From IMG/VR virus record IMGVR_UViG_3300027852_000031, positions 1 through 64,000 of that record: a stretch of 64,000 bases of DNA; one strand, given 5' to 3'. Source of the DNA: a virus. Within the stretch, counting starts at the first letter, position 1, and every line of letters starts with the position of its first letter. The position numbers were made by a program, and so were the translations under genes. Shown one piece after another: positions 57,541-64,000 of this stretch. The notes under the pieces were generated by a model. The model was not told where the DNA came from and made no database searches. It saw only the letters and a program-made list of their open reading frames with translations.

Positions 57541-57609
57541 AGCGGCAGGTATCCTTCGAAGGCTTCCGCTGAGCCAGCCTGGCGAATCAGCGGTTTTTGT
57601 TTTTTTTGT
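57541..57609 (+). terminator. terminator with alternative hairpin
   Basis: Terminator stem CCGCTGA (57566-57572)/TCAGCGG (57587-57593), with an inner GCCA/TGGC, followed by TTTTTGTTTTTTTT. The same CCGCT can pair with AGCGG at 57541-57545, around an internal CCTTCGAAGG hairpin. The two folds are mutually exclusive, as in attenuators. Confidence 0.75.
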
Positions 57610-57633
57610 GCAAACGCATATATTGCGTGATGG

Positions 57634-57639
57634 TATAAT
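57634..57639 (+). promoter_or_regulatory. promoter-like TATAAT
   Basis: GATGGTATAATATT between the terminator and the gene at 57663; TATAAT at 57634-57639. Confidence 0.4.
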
Positions 57640-57662
57640 ATTACTGCAGAATGTTCCACTTA

Positions 57663-57803
57663 ATGGGCGAAACTGCCGTTAGAGTGTACCATGGCTGGTT
57701 GGTAAAAATAAATTTTCTTTTTATGTATACGAAGGTGCAACATGATCAAAAGCTTGTGATGCTGCCAAAAGAATGTGGTGTAATATGGATGCAAAGAAGC
57801 TGA
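57663..57803 (+). CDS. 46-residue hypothetical protein
   Basis: MGETAVRVYHGWLVKINFLF ... ending in QRS and TGA, with an in-frame TAG four codons later. Beta-like and basic. It overlaps the next gene by 19 bases. Confidence 0.45.
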   Translation: MGETAVRVYHGWLVKINFLFMYTKVQHDQKLVMLPKECGVIWMQRS

Positions 57804-57895
57804 AGAAGATACTAGATAAACTGCGGAAAAAATATGGTGAGATGCTGAAAAGATTAGCCAAATCAGAACAAGCCAATAGAAAGAGTGACGATTGA
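57785..57895 (+). CDS. 36-residue basic helical protein
   Basis: MDAKKLKKILDKLRKKYGEM ... a lysine-rich amphipathic helix, reminiscent of small DNA- or RNA-binding peptides. TGA stop, which overlaps the next ATG. Confidence 0.45.
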   Translation: MDAKKLKKILDKLRKKYGEMLKRLAKSEQANRKSDD

Positions 57896-58296
57896 TGAGC
57901 GTTACAATACAAAGCATCCACGAAACCATACGGGGAATAGAACGTGAAGGGATAGATAAGAAGCAGATTAAAGCGATATGTTTGCATACCGACGATCTTA
58001 GGGATTTATTGGCGTCTAGGCCAGAATTTCAATCTGGGTTTTCTATGGAACCTGGGAAAATACAAATATTAGGAATACACATTATAGACAACCCATATAT
58101 TCCAAAAGGATCTATATTAAAGGTTTTCGACGAATCATTCGATAAACCTACATATGGCACAAGTTGGAAAATATATCCAGACAAACAATACGATCTCCCA
58201 ACGACAACGGACATACTACACAATAATAATGACCAAGTACCACCAACAGATAAACCGAAGAAACACAGCGAGTCTCGTCGTGTTGAGTTGGGATAG
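57895..58296 (+). CDS. hypothetical protein, 133 aa
   Basis: 133 residues from ATG 57895. Helical N-terminal third (IQSIHETIRGIEREGIDKKQ), beta-rich middle (KIQILGIHIIDNPYIPKGS), proline- and lysine-rich C-terminus. The middle resembles small phage structural or nucleotide-binding domains, but nothing firm. Confidence 0.5.
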   Translation: MSVTIQSIHETIRGIEREGIDKKQIKAICLHTDDLRDLLASRPEFQSGFSMEPGKIQILGIHIIDNPYIPKGSILKVFDESFDKPTYGTSWKIYPDKQYDLPTTTDILHNNNDQVPPTDKPKKHSESRRVELG

Positions 58297-58416
58297 TTTT
58301 GATTAGTATTGCTTTCTACTTAGATGAATAAAAGAAGGTAACAACCCGTCTATATTACCCCATTTCTATATATTTCATCCCATTGATTACCCCGATTGTT
58401 TTATAAACATGGTTGG

Positions 58417-58426
58417 TGTATAACAA
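58417..58426 (+). promoter_or_regulatory. GGTGTATAAC promoter element, tail genes
   Basis: TTGGTGTATAAC with TATAAC at 58421-58426, about 85 bases before 58511. Nearly identical to the element at 37413. A short dyad (CTTCGGTGTCGTGTGACACTGG region) lies in the leader. Confidence 0.55.
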
Positions 58427-58510
58427 TTAGAGTTTTGATGAATTTGTAAAACCTTCGGTGTCGTGTGACACTGGAATTTTTACAACCTTATCTTGTATTG
58501 GAGGAACACC

Positions 58511-59044
58511 ATGGCACTAGTTACAGACAATTTGGCGACTAATTTAAATCCTGCACCCAAAACGTTTAAAATTGCAAAAATTTTATCGGCTATCCCAACG
58601 ACTTCTGGTACAGCTGTAACGGATACGGAAAGTTTTTTCAATAAAAATTGTCCTTTCCCGGTGGAGGTTGTGGGAGTTCAGGCAGTTATGAGAGGTATTA
58701 CTAATGCCGATTTTAATGGTACCGGTGGTGCTGTCGGAGTAATTACACAAGTTTCTCAGGAAGTCGATGTGTCACCTGCCCCGCCAACGACACCAGTCTG
58801 GGATACACTAGTAGCGTCCGTGGAATGTAAAGCTGTAGTAGGCGATGGTAGATGTTTCGATGCTCCAGCAGATGGAACAAATGTGCTAGATCAGACTTTT
58901 GTTGCGATTCCACGTGGTGGCTCTATGAGATGCACTCTTAGCGCTCAGGTGGAAAATACTTATGCTGGTAGTGGATCTGAAGTAGAGATTTTGGTGATAG
59001 CTGAATTCAGACCAACTGATCCCAAAGATCAACTATACTTCTAG
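58511..59044 (+). CDS. virion protein, paralogue of 59057-60421 C-terminus
   Basis: 177 residues from ATG 58511 (GGAGG upstream). Beta-rich domain with TAVTDTESFFNKNCPFPVEV, TPVWDTLVASVECKAV, GRCFDAPADGTN and IPRGGSMRCTLSAQV, each matched in the last 165 residues of the next protein. Probably a fibre or baseplate trimer domain. It is the first gene after the GGTGTATAAC promoter. Confidence 0.65.
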   Translation: MALVTDNLATNLNPAPKTFKIAKILSAIPTTSGTAVTDTESFFNKNCPFPVEVVGVQAVMRGITNADFNGTGGAVGVITQVSQEVDVSPAPPTTPVWDTLVASVECKAVVGDGRCFDAPADGTNVLDQTFVAIPRGGSMRCTLSAQVENTYAGSGSEVEILVIAEFRPTDPKDQLYF

Positions 59045-59056
59045 GGAGGATTTTTG

Positions 59057-60421
59057 ATGTCAATCGAAGGTTTTTTTTGGGCTGATGCGTCAGCTGATCA
59101 TATAGCAAAACTCGACAATGATCTAAACGAAACAGTGCTTGTTTCGGGTCTAACTTCTCCTGTCCAGATAGATATAGCAACTAGCGGTGAGAAAATTTAT
59201 TGGGCTGACTACCGATTGATACAGCGAAGCGATCTTGATGGATCTAATGTCGAGACATTACTTGATACCACAAATATCCCTACACCAAGTTCGTATCCAT
59301 TTTATTTGGGAATCGTAGTAGATGAAAAAAATGGTAAATTCTATTGTTCAGATACTTATAATGATCGTATATTAATCGCCAATATAGATGGGACATCCGC
59401 ACAAGCCATTTGGTCTGGTGTCAATGGCGGTGGTTTTGGCGGCCAAAGATATATGGCTATTGATCCGGTAAATGAATGGGTATACTGGGGCGTTGGCAGA
59501 GGTGTTGGGGGTAATGACTATTCTATTCATAGAATAGATTATGATGGCGGCAATCATAAGATAGAAATATCTGGTAGTAGTTTCAATAATTTTAATGCAA
59601 TATATCTTGATGTTGATAATCAGATCATGTATTGGTCGAACAGGACATTGGGTATAATTGAGTCGTCTGGTATCAGCGGAACTGTTGTAAATACGGTCGT
59701 CAGTGGCCTGGCCAATCCAGGGGGTCTTACTGTAGATAATGATGATGATAAAGTTTATTGGTCTGACCAAACAGAAAATGCTATATTTAGAGCTAGTCTA
59801 GATGGAACAGATATTGAGACCGTAGTTAGTGGCACCTTGTCGCCTAATGGTGTTTGGGGAAGTTTGCCTGTCGGTCCAGAAAGACCACCGAAATATGATT
59901 GGATTAGTAACCGAAGATGGAGAAAATGGCGATTACTACCATATGCAAGAACCGTCTTCGGTAGACTACGTGCAACAACAAGTCAAACGGGCATTGTAGT
60001 TACAGATATAGAGAATCTTTTTTTCAAAAACTGCCCGCGAGACATGCAAATAGTTGGTATTCGTGGTATTATGGGTAATATAACTGGTACCGATTTTGAT
60101 GGACCAAACGGCAAGGTTGATGTGTTGTTTGAGATTTCTCAGGATATCGACACGCCACCCGGACCACCGGTGACACCAGTTTGGAACACCCTGATGGAAA
60201 CTGTAGACTGCAGATCTATTGCAAATAATCATATTTGTTTCGATGCACCCAGCGATGGTGTTAATATAATTCAACTAGATTATGATATTATACCACAAGG
60301 TGGATCTTTGAGGGCTAAACTGAATATACGTGTGGACGATGCATATGCTGGAAGTAGATCAACAGTGACAATATGGGTGGCTGTTGATTTAATGGACGTT
60401 GAAATACGGCGGATAAGTTAA
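59057..60421 (+). CDS. YWTD-propeller virion protein
   Basis: 454 residues from ATG 59057 (GGGAGGA upstream). Residues about 1-275 are six YWTD-type repeats (FFWADASADHIAKLD; KIYWADYRLIQRSDLDGSN; KFYCSDTYNDRILIANIDG; KVYWSDQTENAIFRASLDG), a six-bladed LDL-receptor class B propeller. A linker RRWRKWRLLPYA follows, then a C-terminal domain paralogous to the whole upstream protein. It is likely displayed at the tail tip or fibre and may bind a host surface glycan or protein. Confidence 0.75.
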   Translation: MSIEGFFWADASADHIAKLDNDLNETVLVSGLTSPVQIDIATSGEKIYWADYRLIQRSDLDGSNVETLLDTTNIPTPSSYPFYLGIVVDEKNGKFYCSDTYNDRILIANIDGTSAQAIWSGVNGGGFGGQRYMAIDPVNEWVYWGVGRGVGGNDYSIHRIDYDGGNHKIEISGSSFNNFNAIYLDVDNQIMYWSNRTLGIIESSGISGTVVNTVVSGLANPGGLTVDNDDDKVYWSDQTENAIFRASLDGTDIETVVSGTLSPNGVWGSLPVGPERPPKYDWISNRRWRKWRLLPYARTVFGRLRATTSQTGIVVTDIENLFFKNCPRDMQIVGIRGIMGNITGTDFDGPNGKVDVLFEISQDIDTPPGPPVTPVWNTLMETVDCRSIANNHICFDAPSDGVNIIQLDYDIIPQGGSLRAKLNIRVDDAYAGSRSTVTIWVAVDLMDVEIRRIS

Positions 60422-60445
60422 CACCTAATATAATCTGTATTTATT

Positions 60446-60475
60446 AAGCCGAGATGCTATATCTCGGCTTTTTTT
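60446..60475 (+). terminator. rho-independent terminator
   Basis: Stem AAGCCGAGAT/ATCTCGGCTT with loop GCTAT, followed by TTTTTTA. Confidence 0.92.
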
Positions 60476-60477
60476 AC

Positions 60478-60487
60478 GGTGTATAAT
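60478..60487 (+). promoter_or_regulatory. GGTGTATAAT promoter element
   Basis: CGGTGTATAAT immediately after the terminator T-tract; TATAAT at 60482-60487, 66 bases before the next gene. Confidence 0.55.
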
Positions 60488-60552
60488 AGAATGGATAGAA
60501 CAAATATTAGGATAGACAGTACCATTCGTTTTTGGGACTGGGAAGGTGAATA

Positions 60553-61635
60553 ATGAACCCGGCTGACGCAAATCGTTTAATCGCGAAAATTAGTTGGGGA
60601 TGTATTCCGGCTACTGTTGTGACAGAAGAAAACAAGCTAATCTCACTCCTGCTAAGACAGCCATCCGTTAAAGAACAAGCTCAAGCTGCTAATGTGTATT
60701 TCACGGAATTACAAAGAGCCGTCATAAGTGGTACACAAGCCGAACAAGAACTATTAAATAATTGTATTGAGTTTGGTCAATGGTCTATAGACGAAAATAA
60801 TCAAATTACTGGTTTATATGATGATATTCACAAGATTAGACGTGGTCTGTTAGATTTTTGGTCAAATATAACCAAGTTGGAAAATGCTAGATCCTTATTG
60901 CGTCGTGCAGAAAAGGTGTTAATTGAAAAATTAAATAAAAAACATATGCTTATGCAGACTAGCGCAGAAGCCTATGCAGAGATGTGTCAGCAAAGATTTT
61001 TGATAGGTGTCATAGCGACCACAGACGATGGACAGTCATTTTGGTCAACACAAAAAGATTTCGACGATTATAATGATAATGGTTTTATATCACAATTGTG
61101 TGATATTTTTTTTGATAAATCCAGGATAAGTATATCAATTATTAGACAATTAGCCAGATCTCAGCAATGGAGATCGTTTTGGGAAATTGCAAAAATAACC
61201 AATAATCTATTTGAAAATCCTGTGACAGAATGGTCGCTTAATCAGAGAGAACTGGCCTATTGGTCTACTATCTATGATTCTGTATACAATGCATTTGATA
61301 GACCATCTAAATATATAATAGACGATGATGATCTATTAGATTCTTGGTTTATTAGACAGGGAGAAAAAATTGAACAACAAAATAAAGGTGCTTCGATGCC
61401 ACAATCGTCGAAACCAGGTAGGAATGAACAGTTCATTATGACAGACGACGCTGGTGCGAAAAGGGTTTATGAAATGAATGATTCTACAAGTCGTGCAATG
61501 ATTATGGCAAAACAAAAAATTGTTAATAAACGTGGCAGAATAAAAGAGCAGGATATGCCAGATAGTCAAAATGAAATGCGACAGCAAATTGCATCAATGA
61601 AAACAAAGCATGTTAAAGATATCCGCAGTAGATAG
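60553..61635 (+). CDS. putative tail assembly protein
   Basis: 360 residues, GGAAGGTG upstream. Mostly helical (LISLLLRQPSVKEQAQAANV; RSLLRRAEKVLIEKLNKKH), with tryptophan and aspartate-rich middle (YSTIYDSVYNAF; IIDDDDLLDSWFIR), and basic C-terminus. Position just upstream of the tape measure suggests a tail assembly chaperone or a component of it. Not a recognised family. Confidence 0.45.
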   Translation: MNPADANRLIAKISWGCIPATVVTEENKLISLLLRQPSVKEQAQAANVYFTELQRAVISGTQAEQELLNNCIEFGQWSIDENNQITGLYDDIHKIRRGLLDFWSNITKLENARSLLRRAEKVLIEKLNKKHMLMQTSAEAYAEMCQQRFLIGVIATTDDGQSFWSTQKDFDDYNDNGFISQLCDIFFDKSRISISIIRQLARSQQWRSFWEIAKITNNLFENPVTEWSLNQRELAYWSTIYDSVYNAFDRPSKYIIDDDDLLDSWFIRQGEKIEQQNKGASMPQSSKPGRNEQFIMTDDAGAKRVYEMNDSTSRAMIMAKQKIVNKRGRIKEQDMPDSQNEMRQQIASMKTKHVKDIRSR

Positions 61636-61646
61636 GGAGAATATTA

Positions 61647-62012
61647 GTGTCCGAGAAAGAAAAAGAATTAGCTGATCTTAGACGCTTACAAAAAGCTTCT
61701 CATGTTGGCCGAATTAATGATGATGCCAAAAGTAGATTTAAAAAAATTGTAGCCAAAAAGTTTAGAACATGTTTTATTTATGCTATAGCTGAATTTGAAA
61801 ATTGTTTTGGCGAGGAACTTTGGGGGCATGGATTGCAAGAGGACACTTTGACAGACGAACAACTTGCAAATAAAAGACGATGGGATCGAGTAAGAAAAAA
61901 CATTTTAGACAAAGGAAATACACAATCTAGGGCTGTGATGTCAGAAGTAAATCTGCACAACATGGAATTTAACGGGTACAAACTTTCTTTTGGGAGCAAA
62001 GACGATGGATAG
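61647..62012 (+). CDS. hypothetical tail-region protein
   Basis: 121 residues from GTG 61647 (GGGAGA upstream). Basic helical start (KEKELADLRRLQKASHVGRI) and a compact middle with EFENCFGEELWGHGLQEDTL. No frameshift site with the upstream gene is evident. Unrecognised; ends overlapping the next ATG. Confidence 0.45.
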   Translation: MSEKEKELADLRRLQKASHVGRINDDAKSRFKKIVAKKFRTCFIYAIAEFENCFGEELWGHGLQEDTLTDEQLANKRRWDRVRKNILDKGNTQSRAVMSEVNLHNMEFNGYKLSFGSKDDG

Positions 62013-62946
62013 CAAAAAGTGTGTGTTTGAGACAGTCAACAAAGAAGGTAAAATGCTTAAGTTGGCTATTGTGAAACCTACGAACAGAGTAGTGCAAGAA
62101 GCCAATATGGCTTACAACCTTAAGATTGCAGACCTTATGCGGAAGGGAGCTTCTAGCCCATCAGGTCGGCTTATGTCTCGATCAGAATTAGAAAAATATT
62201 TATTGCAAATGGGATTATGGACTCTGGAAGATTCTATTGAAGTTGAAAAACTAGCGATGGAGATTAGAGCATATGAATTAAGATTAAAAAAGGGTGGTAT
62301 CAAATTGTCAGAAGGTAGAACAATCGCACTTGAGATGGCGGAAAAACGCAGATTAATCATGGAAAAACACGCCAGACGACAACAGTTCGATTCAGCCACG
62401 TTGGAATCTCAAGCAGAAAATTTCAGGTTTGAATTTCTGTTAGTAAAATGTCTGGTTTATGTCGATACTGGGAAGGTTTTTCTCGCAGACCGCCATGAAT
62501 ATTTAGATAGACAGGATGAAATAGCCGTTATCGCTGGTGCAAAAGAGTTGGCCAACATGCTTTATGGTATCGAAAAAAATATACACAATCATATGTTTGA
62601 AATGCGATGGTTGAAAGATGCCGGTATGATAGACGACGATGGAAGATATACAAGGCAAGATGGTACCATAACAGATCGCGATGGTCGCCTCATAAATAAG
62701 GATGGCAGATATATTAATAGCAATGGCCAGCTAGTTGATACGTTCGGTAGATCAGTAGATGAGAATGGTAATTTGTTGGTTGAAACTTCTGAGCCATTTA
62801 TCGATGATACAACTGGTGAAGCTATTGTCGTTGGAGATATAGGCAAGTGTAAATCTAAAACAAAATCTAAGCAAGTAAAATCAAAGACTAAAACAAAAAC
62901 AAAAGCCAAAACAAAAAAAACCAAGAAGGTTGTTGTTAAAAAATAG
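62005..62946 (+). CDS. tail assembly-region protein with DGR repeats
   Basis: 313 residues from ATG 62005 (GGGAG 9 bases upstream). Helical N-terminal 200 residues with regular heptads, then seven 8-residue units around D-G-R/N-G-x-x-I (DGRYTRQDGTITDRDGRLIN; DGRYINSNGQLVD), then a lysine-rich tail of about 25 residues alternating KTK. The repeats suggest a small beta-roll. It precedes the tape measure, so it could be an assembly chaperone. Confidence 0.5.
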   Translation: MDSKKCVFETVNKEGKMLKLAIVKPTNRVVQEANMAYNLKIADLMRKGASSPSGRLMSRSELEKYLLQMGLWTLEDSIEVEKLAMEIRAYELRLKKGGIKLSEGRTIALEMAEKRRLIMEKHARRQQFDSATLESQAENFRFEFLLVKCLVYVDTGKVFLADRHEYLDRQDEIAVIAGAKELANMLYGIEKNIHNHMFEMRWLKDAGMIDDDGRYTRQDGTITDRDGRLINKDGRYINSNGQLVDTFGRSVDENGNLLVETSEPFIDDTTGEAIVVGDIGKCKSKTKSKQVKSKTKTKTKAKTKKTKKVVVKK

Positions 62947-62962
62947 TGAGGGTGTGATATAA

Positions 62963-64000
62963 GTGGCATTTGTACTTGATGTTAATCTAAGAATTAAAGA
63001 CATCCTTGATCTTGGCAAAGTAGAAGCTGCTTTGTCTAAGGCTCAAGGTACAATACAAACTGCCGCTAAACCCACAGCTTCCGCTGGTGGGAATATTGCG
63101 AATAACATTTTGGCTACAAGTAAAGCTCAAAATACAGCCGCTGCGGCAAATGCCGCCGCCATACAAAAGGTAACAGTCGCCACTAAAGCACTTAATGTAG
63201 CACAGACCAAAGCTGCAGGTTCAACAAAAAGAACAGCAGCAAATATGTCTGCTGCTTCGACAACAGCAAAAACATTTGGTGAATCTGTACAGTTGGCTGG
63301 CAAAAGATATGCTGCGTTTTTGGCTGCTACCGTTGTCCCATTTGCGGCTATCGGCGGACTTGGCAAAGCAACCGCTGCTGTTATTGAGTTTGACTCAGCA
63401 ATACTGAAGGTAAGACAAATTATTGGACAAACAGAATCTGAAATAGCTGGGTTAAGAGACACTATTTTGGATTTATCAACTAGTACTGGCACATCGGCTA
63501 GTGAATTGGCTCGTATAAGCAAAATTTTAACACAAGCTGGTCAACGTGGGGATGAACTGACTTCTTCATTAACAGCACTATCAAAGGTTCCACTAACGCC
63601 ATCTTTTGAAACACTAGATGCTGCGATAGAGGGTACTATTGCTGCGACACAACAATTTAGACAAGAAGGACTAGCCACTGCTGATGTCCTAGATGTACTA
63701 ACTGCGCTATCAAATAAATTTGCAGCTTCTTCAGAAGATATAGCCAAGGGTATATCAAGAGGTGGTGCTGCTTTTGAAGCCATAGGAGGTACATTCCAGG
63801 AATTTGCTGCTGTTTTCACAACTATCAGACAAGCGACAAGGGAAAGTGCAGAGACTGTCGGTACTTTTATGAAGACTATTTCGTCCCGCTTGGCTGACCC
63901 TAAAATTGTTAATTTCTTAGAGGGTAAAGGAATTAGAATATCTGAAGCAATTGAAGCTGGAGATCCTGTTGGTGCAATTAAACAAATCGCTACTGCTCTA
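62963..64000 (+). CDS. tape measure protein, 5' part
   Basis: GTG 62963 (GAGGGTG upstream); the frame stays open to the window end, at least 346 residues. Alanine-rich helical N-terminus, a hydrophobic segment (YAAFLAATVVPFAAIGGLG), then a typical TP901-type tape measure domain: VIEFDSAILKVRQIIGQTES, LSTSTGTSASELARI, GTFQEFAAVFTTIRQ, SSRLADP. It determines tail length and sits inside the tail tube. Incomplete here. Confidence 0.88.
   Translation, partial: MAFVLDVNLRIKDILDLGKVEAALSKAQGTIQTAAKPTASAGGNIANNILATSKAQNTAAAANAAAIQKVTVATKALNVAQTKAAGSTKRTAANMSAASTTAKTFGESVQLAGKRYAAFLAATVVPFAAIGGLGKATAAVIEFDSAILKVRQIIGQTESEIAGLRDTILDLSTSTGTSASELARISKILTQAGQRGDELTSSLTALSKVPLTPSFETLDAAIEGTIAATQQFRQEGLATADVLDVLTALSNKFAASSEDIAKGISRGGAAFEAIGGTFQEFAAVFTTIRQATRESAETVGTFMKTISSRLADPKIVNFLEGKGIRISEAIEAGDPVGAIKQIATAL

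Noticed and set aside
22394-60487. T4-type late promoter TATAAATA
   Set aside because: The recurring element is TGTGTATAAC/T; TATAAATA itself is not enriched at these positions.
60553-62012. Programmed frameshift between tail assembly genes
   Set aside because: No slippery heptamer was seen at the junction near 61635, and the genes have separate starts with ribosome binding sites.

Overview
The window reads as part of the genome of a large, probably lytic, tailed double-stranded DNA phage. Hallmarks are a packaging ATPase (interrupted by an intein), portal, protease/scaffold, decoration and major capsid proteins, head-tail connector candidates, a tail tube candidate and the start of a tape measure gene, in the usual head-to-tail order from about 22.4 kb to the right edge. 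No integrase or lysogeny repressor was recognised. The host is unknown. Shine-Dalgarno sites are clear before most genes, and TAA/TAG stops far outnumber TGA. A dockerin-like calcium-binding motif and YWTD propeller repeats are reminiscent of planctomycete-type proteins, but that is a weak hint only.

Layout. (1) 0.2-4.65 kb: a leftward module of small unknown genes, more GC-rich than the rest, with two long stretches without convincing genes. It is saturated with copies of a short oriented motif, GTCCGATAAC, that is almost absent elsewhere. (2) 5.1-15.9 kb: a rightward, tightly packed operon of small, mostly unknown genes. Recognisable members are a radical SAM enzyme, a DEDDh exonuclease, a sulfotransferase-like P-loop protein, a RecF/Rad50-like ATPase, an ATP-grasp protein and a DUF4406-like protein. 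(3) 15.9-22.3 kb: a leftward block with a YiiX/NlpC-P60-like protein, two HNH proteins, a degenerate Nudix protein, a MazG-like pyrophosphohydrolase, a ClpP-like protease and a beta-class DNA methyltransferase. (4) 22.4-49.5 kb: a rightward block with a small sigma-like factor resembling T4 gp55, a terminase small subunit candidate, a glycosyltransferase and GDP-mannose dehydratase pair, an ERCC4-type nuclease, TerL with its intein, head genes, two very large repeat-rich virion proteins, neck genes and a tail tube candidate. Homing endonuclease genes sit between several of these. (5) 49.5-58.3 kb: an accessory island with a putative small RNA, a Panacea-domain protein, a phosphoribosyltransferase, an RNA ligase, a DarG-like macrodomain protein, a tRNA(CAU), a tRNA-like structured RNA and many tiny genes. 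(6) 58.4-64.0 kb: two paralogous virion proteins (one carrying a YWTD propeller), tail-assembly candidates and the tape measure gene.

How it fits together. A recurrent element, TGTGTATAAC/T with no evident -35 box, precedes the sigma-like gene, the portal, the protease, tail genes and the small RNA. Together with the gp55-sized sigma-like protein this suggests a phage-specific late transcription system. Rho-independent terminators close the capsid and tail-tube transcripts, and homing endonucleases have inserted just after them. The 50.5-53.6 kb cluster looks like a counter-defence or RNA/nucleotide repair island. A few otherwise coherent small genes contain an in-frame TGA, which is unexplained.
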